In this document: positions 9,181-19,381 of the stretch, in pieces
Layout: every line of letters starts with the position of its first letter
Numbering within the stretch: position 1 is the stretch's first letter
DNA from: an uncultured Hyphomonadaceae bacterium
GTDB lineage: Bacteria > Pseudomonadota > Alphaproteobacteria > Caulobacterales > Hyphomonadaceae
DNA: 64,000 nt
Assembly (NCBI GenBank): GCA_938084575.1
Contig: CALKFG010000005.1
Coordinates: 1-64,000, forward strand
Direction of reading: 5' to 3'
Program-made: the position numbers and the translations under genes
The notes under the pieces: model-generated
Database searches by the model: none
Told to the model about the DNA's origin: nothing
The model's input: the letters and a program-made list of their open reading frames with translations, nothing else

Positions 9181-9855
9181 ATGGCCGATATTCTTATGCC
9201 AAAGGCCACCGCGGTTTGGCTGATCGACAATACGACGCTGACCTTTGAGCAGGTGGCGAATTTCTGTGGCTTGCACCACCTCGAAGTGAAGGGGATCGCC
9301 GATGGCGATGTCGCCGAGAATATGCGCGGCGTGGACCCGATTTCCGGAGGGGAGCTCACCCGGGAAGAAATCCAGAAAGCAGAAGCGAACCCGGACTATC
9401 GCATGAAAGCTGCGCCCTCAAAGATTGCGCACATACCCCAGCCGAAGCGGAAGGGTGCCCGCTACACGCCGGTGGCCCGGCGGGCGGACAAGCCCGATGC
9501 CATCGCCTGGTTTATCCGCAATCACCCGGAAGTGACCGATGCGCAGATTTCAAAGCTGATTGGCACGACCAAGGCGACGATCACCAATGTTCGAGAGAAA
9601 TCGCATTGGAACAGTGCAAACATCCGCCCGGTAGACCCGGTCACGGCCGGGCTTTGCTCCCAGATCGAACTTGACGAAGTTATTGCCAAGGCGACCGACC
9701 GGCGGCGGAAAATGGACGCCGAACGGGCCAAGCAGGAAGATGGCCCAAGCCTGAAACCGGCAACGGAGACCGAACAGGCCGGGTCCGAAGAGCCGGATCT
9801 CAACGCGGATACCGGACGAACCGCTGAAGATATATTCAGCAATTTCAAGGACTAG
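9181..9855 (+). CDS. trcR: TrcR-type cell-cycle transcriptional regulator (DUF1013)
   Basis: A 224-residue DUF1013 protein, a family restricted largely to Alphaproteobacteria and named TrcR for a cell-cycle transcription role. Conserved stretches include LMPKATAVWLIDNTTLTFEQ, FCGLHHLEVKGIADG, GVDPISGGELTREEI, and a helix-turn-helix-like block AIAWFIRNHPEVTDAQISKL followed by IGTTKATI. The last 60 residues are acidic and disordered. AAGGAGG sits 5 nt before the ATG. It shares the region with rcdA, another cell-cycle factor, and is convergent with hisA. Confidence 0.88.
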   Translation: MADILMPKATAVWLIDNTTLTFEQVANFCGLHHLEVKGIADGDVAENMRGVDPISGGELTREEIQKAEANPDYRMKAAPSKIAHIPQPKRKGARYTPVARRADKPDAIAWFIRNHPEVTDAQISKLIGTTKATITNVREKSHWNSANIRPVDPVTAGLCSQIELDEVIAKATDRRRKMDAERAKQEDGPSLKPATETEQAGSEEPDLNADTGRTAEDIFSNFKD

Positions 9856-9881
9856 AGCGGTCTTTTCCGGGGCTTAGGGCG

Positions 9882-10625
9882 TTACGCAGTGCCGTGGCCA
9901 GCCGCGGCCAGGGCATCGGCTGCACCCAGGTCGCCATCGTAAAGGGCGCGGCCGAGGATGCTGCCGGCAATCGCGTTCTGTCCCCGGCGCGCCCGCAATG
10001 CCGTAATATCCCCGGCATTGGCCACGCCGCCCGACGCGATCACCGGGATCGACACAGAGTCGGCGATTTGGCCGGTAAAGGGGACATTGACACCGGTCTT
10101 CATCCCATCGCGCGCAATGTCCGTGACAATCAGCGCGGCGACACCGCACCCTTCGAATCTTTTAGCCAGCTCTGTTGCCGCCAGGGTGCTGCTTTCAGCC
10201 CAGCCCTCAACAGCCACCATGCCATCGCGCGCATCAATCCCAACAACGATCTGATCCGGCAGGTCTGCCGCGAGGGCGGTTACGAGGTCCGGGTCACGCA
10301 ACGCCACCGTGCCGAGAATGATCCGCGACAGACCCGCCTCGATCCAGGCCTCGACCTGACGGCGCGTGCGAATGCCGCCGCCCAGCTGAACCGGAACCGG
10401 CGTCGCCTCGACGATCGCGCGAACCGCATCGCCATTGGCAGATCGACCAAGAAAGGCACCGTCCAGATCGACAACATGCAGAGCGTCAAATCCCATGGCA
10501 TGGAACTGCCGCGCCTGGTCAGCAGGATCGGGATTGAAGGCCGTGGCCTGGTCGGGATCCCCACGCAATAAGCGAACGCAGGCCCCGCCCTTGAGGTCAA
10601 TAGCGGGAAAAAGCCGAAACGTCAT
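9882..10625 (-). CDS. hisA: HisA, ProFAR isomerase
   Basis: 1-(5-phosphoribosyl)-5-[(5-phosphoribosylamino)methylideneamino]imidazole-4-carboxamide isomerase, step four of histidine synthesis. The 247-residue (beta/alpha)8 barrel shows catalytic Asp in FPAIDLKGG and Asp in VGIDARDG, phosphate-binding QLGGGIRT and VIASGGV, and ILGTVAL. The start overlaps the hisH stop by 4 bp. hisF and hisE, which usually follow, are not present downstream; the next gene is convergent trcR. Confidence 0.96.
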   Translation of the reverse strand: MTFRLFPAIDLKGGACVRLLRGDPDQATAFNPDPADQARQFHAMGFDALHVVDLDGAFLGRSANGDAVRAIVEATPVPVQLGGGIRTRRQVEAWIEAGLSRIILGTVALRDPDLVTALAADLPDQIVVGIDARDGMVAVEGWAESSTLAATELAKRFEGCGVAALIVTDIARDGMKTGVNVPFTGQIADSVSIPVIASGGVANAGDITALRARRGQNAIAGSILGRALYDGDLGAADALAAAGHGTA

Positions 10626-11266
10626 TTTGGAGTCCAGTCGAGAAAATTGGCCAATAAGCGCAAACCTGTAGCCTGGCTTTTTTCGGGGTGAAACTGTGTT
10701 GCAAACATATTCTCCCGCGCCACCGCTGCAATCATCTCGCCACCATATTCTGTGACCGCTGCGACATCTTCCGCCGCGGCAGATTTATAAGCGTACGAAT
10801 GGGTAAAATAGACGTGTGGCGCCGGGCCCAGTCCAGCCAGAACCGGGTGGGGACGTGTGATCTCGATTTCGTTCCACCCCATATGCGGAACGCGGTGGCC
10901 CGGGCCGGGCTGAATCCGGTCAACATCCCCGGGAATCCAGTTCAGCCCCGCGGTCTCTCCATCCTCAAGGCCGCGCGTTGCCAGCAATTGCTGCCCGACA
11001 CATATACCGAGAAACGGCACGGCCCGGCCAAGCACCGCCTCTGTCAAGGCCTCGATAAGTCCATCAATGCGCCGCAGTCCAGCAGCACAATCCGCAAAAT
11101 GCCCCACGCCCGGCAGGACAATCCGGTCGCTCGCCGCCACCCTGTCAGGACAGGCCGTCGTCTCAATGGTCAGCTCAACACGGGCGGCCTGTGCAGCCGC
11201 CCGCAGCGCCCGTGCAGCCGAGTGCAGGTTACCAGAGCCGTAATCAATGAGCGCAGTGAATGACAT
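10622..11266 (-). CDS. hisH: HisH, imidazole glycerol phosphate synthase amidotransferase subunit
   Basis: Class I glutamine amidotransferase that feeds ammonia to HisF. The 214-residue protein has the N-terminal IDYGSGNLHS, the nucleophile Cys in FLGICVGQQLL, and the His/Glu pair in QFHPEKSQ near the C-terminus. It lies 14 bp after hisB and overlaps hisA by 4 bp. Its partner cyclase hisF is not in this window. Confidence 0.96.
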   Translation of the reverse strand: MSFTALIDYGSGNLHSAARALRAAAQAARVELTIETTACPDRVAASDRIVLPGVGHFADCAAGLRRIDGLIEALTEAVLGRAVPFLGICVGQQLLATRGLEDGETAGLNWIPGDVDRIQPGPGHRVPHMGWNEIEITRPHPVLAGLGPAPHVYFTHSYAYKSAAAEDVAAVTEYGGEMIAAVARENMFATQFHPEKSQATGLRLLANFLDWTPK

Positions 11267-11280
11267 GCGCGTGTCTTGTC

Positions 11281-11874
11281 CTAAAGGGCGCCCTTTGTCG
11301 ATGCTGCAGCGCCATCGAGACGCGGGTCCCGCGCGATTGCGGTGCGCAGGGCCCGCGCCGTGGCCTTAAAACAGCTTTCCGCAATATGGTGACAATTCTC
11401 GCCATACAGCGTCTCGACATGAAGGCACATGCCCCCATTGCCCGCCAGGGCAAAAAAGAACTCCCGAAAAAGCTCGGTATCCATCTCGCCGATCTTGTCG
11501 CGAGAGAATGCAACATTCCAGATCATGTACGGCCGCTTACACAGATCCAGGGCCGCGCGGCTGAGAGTCTCATCCATAGGGACGTAGGCATGGCCATAAC
11601 GGACGATGCCGGCAAAGTCTCCGAGCGCCTGCTTAATAGCCTGCCCGATGACAATGCCCGTATCCTCGACGGTGTGGTGTCCATCGATGTGCAAGTCGCC
11701 CTTGGTGCGCACTTTCAAGTCCATAAAGCTGTGACGGCCAAGCGCCTCCAGCATGTGATCGAAGAAACCAATCCCGGTCTCGATATCGGTCTGACCCGTA
11801 CCATCAAGATTCACCGACACTTCAATGTCGGTTTCTTTGGTCCGGCGCGCAATTGTGGCGATTCTGTCGGTCAT
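11281..11874 (-). CDS. hisB: Imidazoleglycerol-phosphate dehydratase
   Basis: Manganese-dependent dehydratase of histidine synthesis. The 197-residue monofunctional form carries metal-binding motifs [27 protein letters not shown], and [20 protein letters not shown]. It is first of the compact hisB-hisH-hisA operon. The 109 bp between its start and the divergent GGDEF/EAL gene must hold its promoter; no operator or leader peptide with a His run is evident. Confidence 0.97.
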   Translation of the reverse strand: MTDRIATIARRTKETDIEVSVNLDGTGQTDIETGIGFFDHMLEALGRHSFMDLKVRTKGDLHIDGHHTVEDTGIVIGQAIKQALGDFAGIVRYGHAYVPMDETLSRAALDLCKRPYMIWNVAFSRDKIGEMDTELFREFFFALAGNGGMCLHVETLYGENCHHIAESCFKATARALRTAIARDPRLDGAAASTKGAL

Positions 11875-11983
11875 ATCGGCCCCATAATCCTAAAACAGCT
11901 CACTGACTACCACCCTTTTCGTTCACATCTCCCTAAGCAATGACTGCTAAGGCCCTAAGCCCATACTGGTCGCGAGGCATGAT

Positions 11984-13960
11984 TTGAGCTTGGTAAGCAC
12001 AATTCGGCGGAAAGTCAGTCGTGTTAGCCTTGAGTGGCTTCTCACGGCATCGACTTTCGTTTTTGTGCTGAGCTTATCAGCCCTATTCCTGGCCATCTCG
12101 ATGCGGGCGTCGCTGGCGCCGCAAAAGACACAGGCTGATGCCTTCCATGGGCTTCTGGCCGAACGTTTGGCGACCTTTATCCTCGACGGCACCCCGGATC
12201 AGGCAGAAGCGCTCCTTGCCGACCTGGCCCCGGGCGCAGCGCAACTTATTCTTCCGGATGGCACACGGCTCGGCCAGGACATCACGGCCAATGCTGGCCA
12301 ACCCTCCAGCTATACGCCGCTCGGAACCGGCCCCATCCCCCTGGGTCTTTTACACACCGTACCGCTCGTGCCTTACAGGTTGAGCCCCTCGCCCCCGATT
12401 GCGGCTTTGATCGCGCTCAGCTTTGCCAGCCTGGCGGCGCTCATCGCCTTTGGCTTCGCATGCCGGCTGAGCCGCTACTTTCGCGACATGACCGCGACAA
12501 TCCAGACTTTCATCTCTCCGGAAACGCAACGACCTTCCGCAGGCTCACCGGTCACCGCAGAGCTGCGACGTTTTCGTCTGACCGTCCTGCAAACGCAAAG
12601 AGCCCTCATCAGGAAGACCCGCCAACTTCAACAGGCCGCCGAGATCGACAGCCGAACAGGCCTTCTCAATGAACGCAGCCTTCAGGCACGTATTGAACAA
12701 GCCCTCATCAGGGCCCGGTTTGATGCCCCTGCGGCCCTGATCCTTCTCAAAATTGGCGGCTATGATGGTAAAATCGGTCGGGCAAGAGAAGACTTGATGG
12801 TCAAACATATATCCAAAGTCCTGAAACAGACGGCCATGAAATCCGAGTCGAGCCGAGGCCTCCCGCCGGGTCACTGGGCCCTGGCCTCCCCGACCTCAAA
12901 CAGGTTTGCCCTTCTGGTCAGTGATTTCGGGTACCGTGATGATCTGGCCTCGCTGGTCAGAGAGCTGCAAGCCGCCTTTCGGACTCCGGTCAAATTGGGC
13001 GATCAGGCTATTCAGTTGGCCCTTGAGGGCAGCATTGTCCTCATTCCCGAAGACGGCGACACCGTATCCCAGATCCAGCACCGCGCCGAAGACACTTTGC
13101 GGGATCTCAGGGTCCAGAACAAATCTGGATTTGGCTTTTATTCCCCGAAACTTGAGCGTCAGCGCGACGCCATGCGTAAATTGGAAGCTGAGTTAAACGC
13201 GGCCATAGAGCAGGACCTGTTCATACCGCTCTTTCAGCCGAAGATCGACCTCAGCACCGGCCGCATCACCGGCGTTGAAGCACTCGCCCGCTGGCAACTT
13301 AAAACCGGGCGACTGGTGTCACCGTCTGTTTTCATCGAACTGGCGGAAGAAACCGGCCAGATCGGGGCTATCGGCGAGCAAATTTTGCGCAAAGCCTGTA
13401 TCGAAGCGGCAGGCTGGGCACGCGCCGGGCATCCCCTGTCTCTGGCCGTGAATGTATCTCCTCAACAATTTGAAGATGAGTCTCTGACCCAGACCATTCT
13501 CGACGCTGTGGCCAAATCGGGCCTGCCTCCAAGGTGGCTGCAAATCGAAATAACCGAAAGCCTGGCGATTGCGCATCCTGACCGGGTGAAAACCGTCCTC
13601 GCGCCCCTGCGAAAACTCGGCATGCAACTGGCGATTGATGATTTTGGCACCGGCCATTCAAACCTGGCCACGCTGACACGTCTGGATTTCGACGTGTTCA
13701 AAATTGACCGGCAATTTGTCAGCGGCACACCAAACGATCCGCAAGCCAATGCAATTGTGGATATGATCCTCAGCATGGCGCACACGCTCAATATGCAGAT
13801 TGTCGGCGAAGGCATAGAGACCGGAGAGCAGGCGGCCTTCCTTGCGGGCCGAGGATGCCATGTCGGCCAGGGTTACCTGTATAGCCCGCCCATATCGGCA
13901 GAGGCATTCGGCAAAATGTTGACCGAACAGCCCTTCATGGCACAACGAAAAAGAGCTTAA
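11984..13960 (+). CDS. Membrane GGDEF/EAL protein: degenerate cyclase domain, intact EAL phosphodiesterase
   Basis: A 658-residue inner-membrane cyclic-di-GMP protein. Two hydrophobic segments (about 18-40 and 138-160) flank a short periplasmic domain. The GGDEF-type domain (about 220-370) has lost its signature: the site reads [12 protein letters not shown]. The EAL domain (about 400-645) keeps [46 protein letters not shown] and GQGYLYSPP, so hydrolysis of c-di-GMP is expected. The only suitable start is a TTG with GAGG about 8 nt upstream; an ATG nearby is out of frame. Upstream is divergent hisB. Confidence 0.92.
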   Translation: MSLVSTIRRKVSRVSLEWLLTASTFVFVLSLSALFLAISMRASLAPQKTQADAFHGLLAERLATFILDGTPDQAEALLADLAPGAAQLILPDGTRLGQDITANAGQPSSYTPLGTGPIPLGLLHTVPLVPYRLSPSPPIAALIALSFASLAALIAFGFACRLSRYFRDMTATIQTFISPETQRPSAGSPVTAELRRFRLTVLQTQRALIRKTRQLQQAAEIDSRTGLLNERSLQARIEQALIRARFDAPAALILLKIGGYDGKIGRAREDLMVKHISKVLKQTAMKSESSRGLPPGHWALASPTSNRFALLVSDFGYRDDLASLVRELQAAFRTPVKLGDQAIQLALEGSIVLIPEDGDTVSQIQHRAEDTLRDLRVQNKSGFGFYSPKLERQRDAMRKLEAELNAAIEQDLFIPLFQPKIDLSTGRITGVEALARWQLKTGRLVSPSVFIELAEETGQIGAIGEQILRKACIEAAGWARAGHPLSLAVNVSPQQFEDESLTQTILDAVAKSGLPPRWLQIEITESLAIAHPDRVKTVLAPLRKLGMQLAIDDFGTGHSNLATLTRLDFDVFKIDRQFVSGTPNDPQANAIVDMILSMAHTLNMQIVGEGIETGEQAAFLAGRGCHVGQGYLYSPPISAEAFGKMLTEQPFMAQRKRA

Positions 13961-14010
13961 ACACCCCGGCCACTTGTTTTGCGGGGTTTCGATCGCCAAA
14001 TCTTGCAGCA

Positions 14011-14562
14011 ATGGAAAATCAAAACACAGCCTTCTGGCACGGCACGACAATCCTTGCGGTGCGCACCCCCAGGCAAGTCGCCCTTCTGAGCGACGGGCAG
14101 GTGTCCATGGGACAAACCATAATGAAGGGAAATGCGCGCAAAGTTCGCCGCATCGGGAATGGAGACATCCTTGCCGGCTTTGCCGGGGCAACTGCCGATG
14201 CCTTCACCCTGTTTGAACGCCTGGAACAAAAACTTGAGCGCTTTCCCGGGCAGCTGCAACGCGCCGCCGTAGAACTTGCCAAGGACTGGCGGACCGAGAA
14301 ATACCTCCAGAAACTTGAAGCATTGCTGATCGTGGCAGACCGGGACACCACTCTGGTCATCACCGGCGCGGGCGATGTTCTTGAGCCGGAACACGGCGTG
14401 GTCGCGATCGGCTCTGGCGGCAATTATGCCCTCGCCGCGGCTCGCGCTTTGATCGGGTATGAGACGGATGCCGAGGCGCTTGGCCGCAAGGCCATGGGGA
14501 TCGCCGCAGACATTTGTGTCTATACCAATGATAATTTCACGGTTGAGGTCATGGATGTCTGA
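14011..14562 (+). CDS. hslV: ATP-dependent protease subunit HslV
   Basis: Proteasome-like threonine peptidase that pairs with HslU. The 183-residue precursor has an 11-residue propeptide ending HG, after which Thr12 becomes the N-terminal nucleophile (HGTTILAVR). Also seen are [14 protein letters not shown]-type wording ([13 protein letters not shown]), ARKVRRI and [15 protein letters not shown] short ORF begins inside the last codons and leads to hslU, so the three are probably one transcription unit. Confidence 0.96.
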   Translation: MENQNTAFWHGTTILAVRTPRQVALLSDGQVSMGQTIMKGNARKVRRIGNGDILAGFAGATADAFTLFERLEQKLERFPGQLQRAAVELAKDWRTEKYLQKLEALLIVADRDTTLVITGAGDVLEPEHGVVAIGSGGNYALAAARALIGYETDAEALGRKAMGIAADICVYTNDNFTVEVMDV

Positions 14563-14713
14563 TGACGATCGCACCAGTCCAGCGACGTCCGAAGGCCGAC
14601 GGGTCAGACAACCCTTTTGCGGCTTAGACGCCTGCCATCGTCGGCAAGGCTGGAACCTGCCCAAAATCCGGCGCCTTGCCTCATTAGCCGAACCTGATCG
14701 GGAGATCTCATGA
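14555..14713 (+). CDS. Unrecognised 52-residue ORF coupled between hslV and hslU
   Basis: An ATG at 14555 overlaps the last 8 bp of hslV in another frame, and the stop TGA at 14711-14713 overlaps the hslU ATG as ATGA. TTGAGG lies 6-11 nt before the ATG. The predicted peptide starts [20 protein letters not shown], has two cysteines and a basic, tryptophan-containing C-terminal half ([20 protein letters not shown]). The double overlap fills the otherwise 147-bp gap exactly and would couple translation of hslV and hslU. I recognise no family. It could be a real small protein or a purely translational bridge. Confidence 0.5.
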   Translation: MSDDDRTSPATSEGRRVRQPFCGLDACHRRQGWNLPKIRRLASLAEPDREIS

Positions 14714-16008
14714 CCACCCTTACCCCCGCGGAAATCGTCATGGAGCTGGACCGCCACATTGTCGGGCAAAACGACGCCAAAAGGGCTGTTGCCATTGCCC
14801 TGCGCAACCGATGGCGCCGGAAGCAGGCGCCGGAGGGGCTGCGTGAAGAAATCACCCCCAAGAATATTCTCATGATCGGCCCAACAGGCGTTGGGAAAAC
14901 AGAGGTCTCGCGACGCCTTGCCCGGCTTGCCAATGCGCCCTTCCTGAAAGTTGAGGCAACCAAATTCACCGAGGTCGGCTATGTCGGCAGGGATGTTGAA
15001 CAAATCATTCGCGATCTTGTTGAATCCGCGATCGGCATGATCCGCGACAGCAAACGGCAAACCGTCAAGGATGCAGCCCGAGACACGGCCGAGGAACGAC
15101 TCCTGGATGCGCTGGTCGGCGAACAAGCCCAATCATCTACACGGGAAGTTTTCCGGTCAAAACTGCGTGCAGGCGAGCTTGACGACAAGGAAGTGGACAT
15201 CGACTTGCCGGAATCCGGCGGCGCGCCAATGATGGACATGGCCGGCAGCGGGTCCGTGAGCATGATCAACCTGTCGGAAATACTCGGGAAAACATTGGCC
15301 GGGCGAACCAAACGGGTCCGCACGACTGTTTCAGAGGCCTATAAGCCGCTAATTGATGAGGCCGCCGATGCGCTGATTGACGATGATGCCATTGCGCGCG
15401 AGGCCGTACGCGCTGTTGAAGATGACGGCATCGTCTTCCTCGATGAAATTGATAAAGTCGCGGGCGGCGCCGGAAGATCAGGCGCAGATGTTAGCCGTGA
15501 AGGGGTCCAGCGGGACCTGCTGCCGCTGATTGAGGGAACGACCGTCTCGACAAAACGAGGCCCGGTAAAGACTGACCATATCCTGTTCATCGCATCCGGC
15601 GCTTTCCACGTGGCCAAGCCCTCAGACCTGCTGCCTGAACTGCAGGGAAGATTGCCAATCCGGGTTGAGCTACAGGCCCTGACCCGGGACGATATGCGCC
15701 GCATTCTGGTGGAACCCGAAGCCAACCTTATCCGCCAGCATGAGGCCCTTCTGGCGGCGGAAAATGTCAGGCTTCACTTTGAAGAAACCGCGATCGACTG
15801 CCTTGCCGATCTTGCCGTAAAGGTGAATGAAACCGTCGAAAACATTGGTGCCAGGCGGCTCCAGACGGTTCTGGAGCGGCTGCTGGACGAAATCAGCTAT
15901 ACAGCCGACCAGAGAAGCGGCGAGACCGTCACCATCACCGCCGACTATGTTCGGGCGCAATTGTCCGATCTGGCCGAGAACACAGACCTGTCCAAATTTA
16001 TTCTATAG
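14710..16008 (+). CDS. hslU: ATP-dependent protease ATPase subunit HslU
   Basis: AAA+ unfoldase that feeds substrates to HslV. The 432-residue length is typical. Walker [11 protein letters not shown] is near residue 57-66, the pore-loop region [19 protein letters not shown] follows, and Walker [12 protein letters not shown] lies near 240. The I-domain occupies the middle. The C-terminal tail [10 protein letters not shown] is the segment that inserts into HslV. The stop overlaps the convergent alkaline phosphatase gene by 11 bp. Confidence 0.97.
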   Translation: MTTLTPAEIVMELDRHIVGQNDAKRAVAIALRNRWRRKQAPEGLREEITPKNILMIGPTGVGKTEVSRRLARLANAPFLKVEATKFTEVGYVGRDVEQIIRDLVESAIGMIRDSKRQTVKDAARDTAEERLLDALVGEQAQSSTREVFRSKLRAGELDDKEVDIDLPESGGAPMMDMAGSGSVSMINLSEILGKTLAGRTKRVRTTVSEAYKPLIDEAADALIDDDAIAREAVRAVEDDGIVFLDEIDKVAGGAGRSGADVSREGVQRDLLPLIEGTTVSTKRGPVKTDHILFIASGAFHVAKPSDLLPELQGRLPIRVELQALTRDDMRRILVEPEANLIRQHEALLAAENVRLHFEETAIDCLADLAVKVNETVENIGARRLQTVLERLLDEISYTADQRSGETVTITADYVRAQLSDLAENTDLSKFIL

Positions 16009-17551
16009 GGTTTCGCTGCTCCGACGCCCGAACCAGTCCCGCTGAGAAGCCCATAATGTGGAACAGCTCATTCTGGTCCATGACACCCCGGACCAGCTCA
16101 GCCCCCGGACCCGAAGCAAAGATCGCAACATCTTCGCCCCCATGTGTTTCCGATGGCATGAATGTGGTTGATTGTTGCCGATAGTCGTTGGCGAGAGTGT
16201 CCACCGCGCTGAGGTCTGAGCGCTCACAATCGGGGCCGCGGCAGGCCGTTTCCCCATTGGCATAACTGAGTGTGGTATAGGGTTTGCCATCCCCGGCCCG
16301 GGCCAGTGCACCCGTCTCATATACGACCTTTCCGAGGATCGGATTATTCCGTCGCGGATAACCCGCCATGGTCATGGTGTGGCTGTGATCCGCTGTCACG
16401 ATGATTAGCGTATCGTCGGCATCTGTCATGGTCAGGGCTGCCGCCACCGCGTCGTCAAAGGCGACAGTGTCGCCGAGAGCCCGCGCCGCATTCACACCAT
16501 GATGCGCATGATCAATACGGCCGCCTTCGACCATCAGAATATACCCCTGATCTTGTCTGGACAGGCGGGTGATCGCAGCCCGGGTCAGGTCGGCAATGGA
16601 GGGCTCGTTCCCGGCCCCCGCCAGCCGGTCGAGATCGTACTGCATGTGGGACGGCTCAAACAGCCCAAGTATCCGGTCGGGTCCTGAAAAATCGGCCGAC
16701 TCAAACCCCTCCCGGTCGATCACAACCCTGTGATCAGGCGACTTGTCCCGCCAGGCCTGCATCAGGTCGCGGCTATCCTGCCGTTTCCCGGTCCGGTCCA
16801 GATATTCCGGATCGGCCATGTCAGAACTCATGAAATTGGCGCGCCCGCCGCCAAGCACCACTTCGAAGCCATCTCCGGCCGGCCAGTCGATGAGCTGGCG
16901 GGCAATGTCCGGGCAGTCCGGATTGGTCGCGGACTCGAACGCACTGTCGTCTTCCCAGTCCCGGCTGGGTGTTTCGGCAAAAGCCGACGCCGGCGTCGCA
17001 TGGGTGATCCGCGCCGTCGAAACCAGCCCGGTTGCGAGCCCCTGAGCCTCAGCCAGCTCGAACAGAGTGTCGCTGCCCTGCCCCAAGGCACTTGCGCAAT
17101 TTCCGAAGGCGACGCCGGACCGGAGGCCAAGGATACGCGACTTGGTTTTAAAGCCAGACATCATGGCCGTCGCGGTCGACGCACTGTCGGCAACCTGATA
17201 GTCGTGGCTGTAGGTGCGCGACAGAGCCGCATGGGGTAATGTTTCCATCGACATCCGATAGCTCTCGCCGTCCAGCCCCTGCCGCTGACCCGCATATATA
17301 CGTGCCGCGGTCAGCGTTGATACGCCCATCCCGTCACCGATAAAGAGAATGACATTCTTGGCGGCAGGCTGAGCGTCGGGTGCCCGGCGCGCCAGGACGG
17401 ACTCCTCAGCCTTTTGATAATAAGAATCCTCAGCCTGTTGCGGCACCGAACCCGACCGGGAAGATACCCCCGCATCAGACACCACGATCGGCTCCTGAGA
17501 ACAGCCTGCCAGGAGAATCGCGAGGAAAGTCGCGGTTAAAGAGTGACGCAT
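15998..17551 (-). CDS. Alkaline phosphatase, probable lipoprotein
   Basis: A 517-residue PhoA-superfamily metalloenzyme that releases phosphate from monoesters outside the cytoplasm. [17 protein letters not shown] is a lipoprotein signal with a clear lipobox (LLAGC). Metal and nucleophile motifs are [25 protein letters not shown] (phosphorylated Ser), [23 protein letters not shown] and [15 protein letters not shown] about 10 nt upstream supports this start; an extension to 17587 is less likely. No Pho box was located with confidence. It is convergent with hslU. Confidence 0.93.
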   Translation of the reverse strand: MRHSLTATFLAILLAGCSQEPIVVSDAGVSSRSGSVPQQAEDSYYQKAEESVLARRAPDAQPAAKNVILFIGDGMGVSTLTAARIYAGQRQGLDGESYRMSMETLPHAALSRTYSHDYQVADSASTATAMMSGFKTKSRILGLRSGVAFGNCASALGQGSDTLFELAEAQGLATGLVSTARITHATPASAFAETPSRDWEDDSAFESATNPDCPDIARQLIDWPAGDGFEVVLGGGRANFMSSDMADPEYLDRTGKRQDSRDLMQAWRDKSPDHRVVIDREGFESADFSGPDRILGLFEPSHMQYDLDRLAGAGNEPSIADLTRAAITRLSRQDQGYILMVEGGRIDHAHHGVNAARALGDTVAFDDAVAAALTMTDADDTLIIVTADHSHTMTMAGYPRRNNPILGKVVYETGALARAGDGKPYTTLSYANGETACRGPDCERSDLSAVDTLANDYRQQSTTFMPSETHGGEDVAIFASGPGAELVRGVMDQNELFHIMGFSAGLVRASEQRNPIE

Positions 17552-17599
17552 CAGATTGATCCTTTCATCGAGGCGCTTGGCCGGCATCGTCTGGCAATC

Positions 17600-18529
17600 C
17601 TAGACAGGAACATCTGGTCTGCCACGGCGCGGGCGCGCCTGAGCCATCAATATCCCACATATAATCAGGACACAGCCCCCGGTCTGCACTGCCGTGAGAA
17701 TTTCACCAAACAGCTGCCATGACAAAACCGAGGCAACCACGGGCTGCGCCACGACCAGAATGCCGGAAATGCCAGCCGGCGTATGTCCGAGGCCGGTGAT
17801 GATCAGCCCCTGCCCGACCACCTGTACGGCAATGGCCAGCATCAGGGGAAATGCCAGCCCTGCCAGCGTGTCCGGCAACCAGGCCTCGCCCGACAGAAGA
17901 ACAAGGACCGCAGCTGCAAAGGCTTCGACGACCGTCAACCAGAAAATCGCCTCTATGCCGCTGAGCTGACGACGCGCCACTTTAGACGCAACCATGTAAC
18001 AGGATACGAACAGCGCGGCGCAAACCGCCAGAAGATCGCCGAACCAGGCGCTGGGATGCAGGGCCTCAACACCCCTGACTGCGCCAAGCGACAGGGCTGC
18101 AGCACCGGCCACCGCAAGCAGGGCCGCCATGGCCCAGACGGAAGTCGGGCGGTCCTTGAGCGCAATCCAGGCCACAAATCCAACCCCGATATTGCCGAGA
18201 TTAACGATGAAGGTTGAACTGGCCACGCTGGTATAGGTCAAAGCCCCGTGCCAGAAGCCGACATTGCAGGCAAAAAAGATCCCAGCCATGACGATAAATC
18301 GATTGGGCGCCTGCGGTGGGCGCTTGTGAATCAGGAGGACAATCGCCAGCAGCATCGGCACAGCAAGGGTAAAACGCCAGAAAGCGATGGCCTGTGGCCC
18401 AAGCGAATCGAGCCCGTAACGCATCAGGATAGGCGCCAGCCCGATACACATGCCCCCCAGCAAAACCATGGCAGGGCCCTGCCAGCCCGCCGGCCCGGCC
18501 AGCGCCTCGCCCCCACTCTTTTTGTTCAT
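17600..18529 (-). CDS. EamA-family (DMT) transporter
   Basis: A polytopic inner-membrane protein of 309 residues with about ten hydrophobic segments arranged as two EamA repeats, the usual architecture of drug/metabolite exporters. Family-like segments include GLAPILMRYGLDSLGPQAIAF, AFWRFTLAVP and, in the second repeat, VVAQPVVASVLSWQLFGEIL. The substrate cannot be predicted. The start overlaps the gluQ stop by ATGA, so it is probably translated from the gluQ message; a start at 18550 is also possible. Confidence 0.88.
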   Translation of the reverse strand: MNKKSGGEALAGPAGWQGPAMVLLGGMCIGLAPILMRYGLDSLGPQAIAFWRFTLAVPMLLAIVLLIHKRPPQAPNRFIVMAGIFFACNVGFWHGALTYTSVASSTFIVNLGNIGVGFVAWIALKDRPTSVWAMAALLAVAGAAALSLGAVRGVEALHPSAWFGDLLAVCAALFVSCYMVASKVARRQLSGIEAIFWLTVVEAFAAAVLVLLSGEAWLPDTLAGLAFPLMLAIAVQVVGQGLIITGLGHTPAGISGILVVAQPVVASVLSWQLFGEILTAVQTGGCVLIICGILMAQARPRRGRPDVPV

Positions 18530-19380
18530 TTCAGACCCAAGTGCTGCCAAATTGAAGACGGTGTCAGCCCGTCCTGCCGAAGCGCTCTCAACGGAACACT
18601 GTTGTGTGTTTTCGACAAGCGCTGACCTGCAGGGTCCCGCACGAGGTCATGGTGCAGATAGGTCGGCTGCGGCCAGTCCATCAGAGCCTGTAACACGGTC
18701 TGGATGTGCGGCGCCTGAATCAGGTCCCGTCCCCGCACAATATGGGTAATGCGCTGCACGGCATCATCGTGGGTGGCGGCCAGGTGATACGCACTCGGGC
18801 TGTCCTTTCGGGCAATTATAATGTCGCCGGCCCGGTCGGGATGTACGTGCTGCCGGACGGGCCGGCCAGCCTGCATGACGGTAAAATAAAGGTCTTCCCA
18901 GACCGGGCCGAGAGCCTGGCGGGCGGCGACAAGGCTGAGGCGCCAAGCGAAAGGGGCGCCGGCCGCAAGCCTCTCCGCCTCATCTTCCGCCGGCAGAGGC
19001 CCACCCGTAAAGGCCAGGTCGTCGCCCTGCTCAGCGGCAACCTCCGCACGTGTTCGAAAGCACCGATAAGCCAGGCCACGCTGCGCCAGCTGGTCCACGG
19101 TTCGCGCATATTCGGCGAAATGCCGGGACTGGACCCGTACCGGTTCGGGCCAGCGAAACCCCAGCCAGGCCAGATCTTCCAAAATGGCATCGGTATAGTC
19201 CGCTCGACAGCGGGTCGTGTCGATATCCTCAACACGCAACAAGGTCTCGGCGCCGACCTGATCCGCAAAGCGCCAGACATGCCAGGCCGATGCGGCATGC
19301 CCAAGGTGCAGATACCCCGTTGGCGACGGTGCAAAGCGGGTCACCAACCCGGTCACTGTGCGGCTTCGGCCATGCTGCAC
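18526..19380 (-). CDS. gluQ: Glutamyl-Q tRNA(Asp) synthetase
   Basis: A truncated GluRS paralogue that attaches Glu to the queuosine at position 34 of tRNA-Asp. The 284-residue protein has only the catalytic domain: RFAPSPTGYLHLGHAASA (HIGH-type motif), VEDIDTTR, and the KMSKS-type RLSKTHNSVPLRALR. No anticodon-binding domain follows. The zinc-ligand segment known from E. coli YadB is reduced to one Cys (YRCFRTRAE), so zinc binding is doubtful. The start is a GTG and could instead be a GTG a few codons later. It follows msrA by 1 bp. Confidence 0.92.
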   Translation of the reverse strand: MQHGRSRTVTGLVTRFAPSPTGYLHLGHAASAWHVWRFADQVGAETLLRVEDIDTTRCRADYTDAILEDLAWLGFRWPEPVRVQSRHFAEYARTVDQLAQRGLAYRCFRTRAEVAAEQGDDLAFTGGPLPAEDEAERLAAGAPFAWRLSLVAARQALGPVWEDLYFTVMQAGRPVRQHVHPDRAGDIIIARKDSPSAYHLAATHDDAVQRITHIVRGRDLIQAPHIQTVLQALMDWPQPTYLHHDLVRDPAGQRLSKTHNSVPLRALRQDGLTPSSIWQHLGLK

Positions 19381-19381
19381 C

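Noticed and set aside
13957-15132. 391-codon frame antisense to hslV-hslU
   Set aside because: Composition is that of an antisense shadow, and it covers two certain genes and the coupled small ORF.
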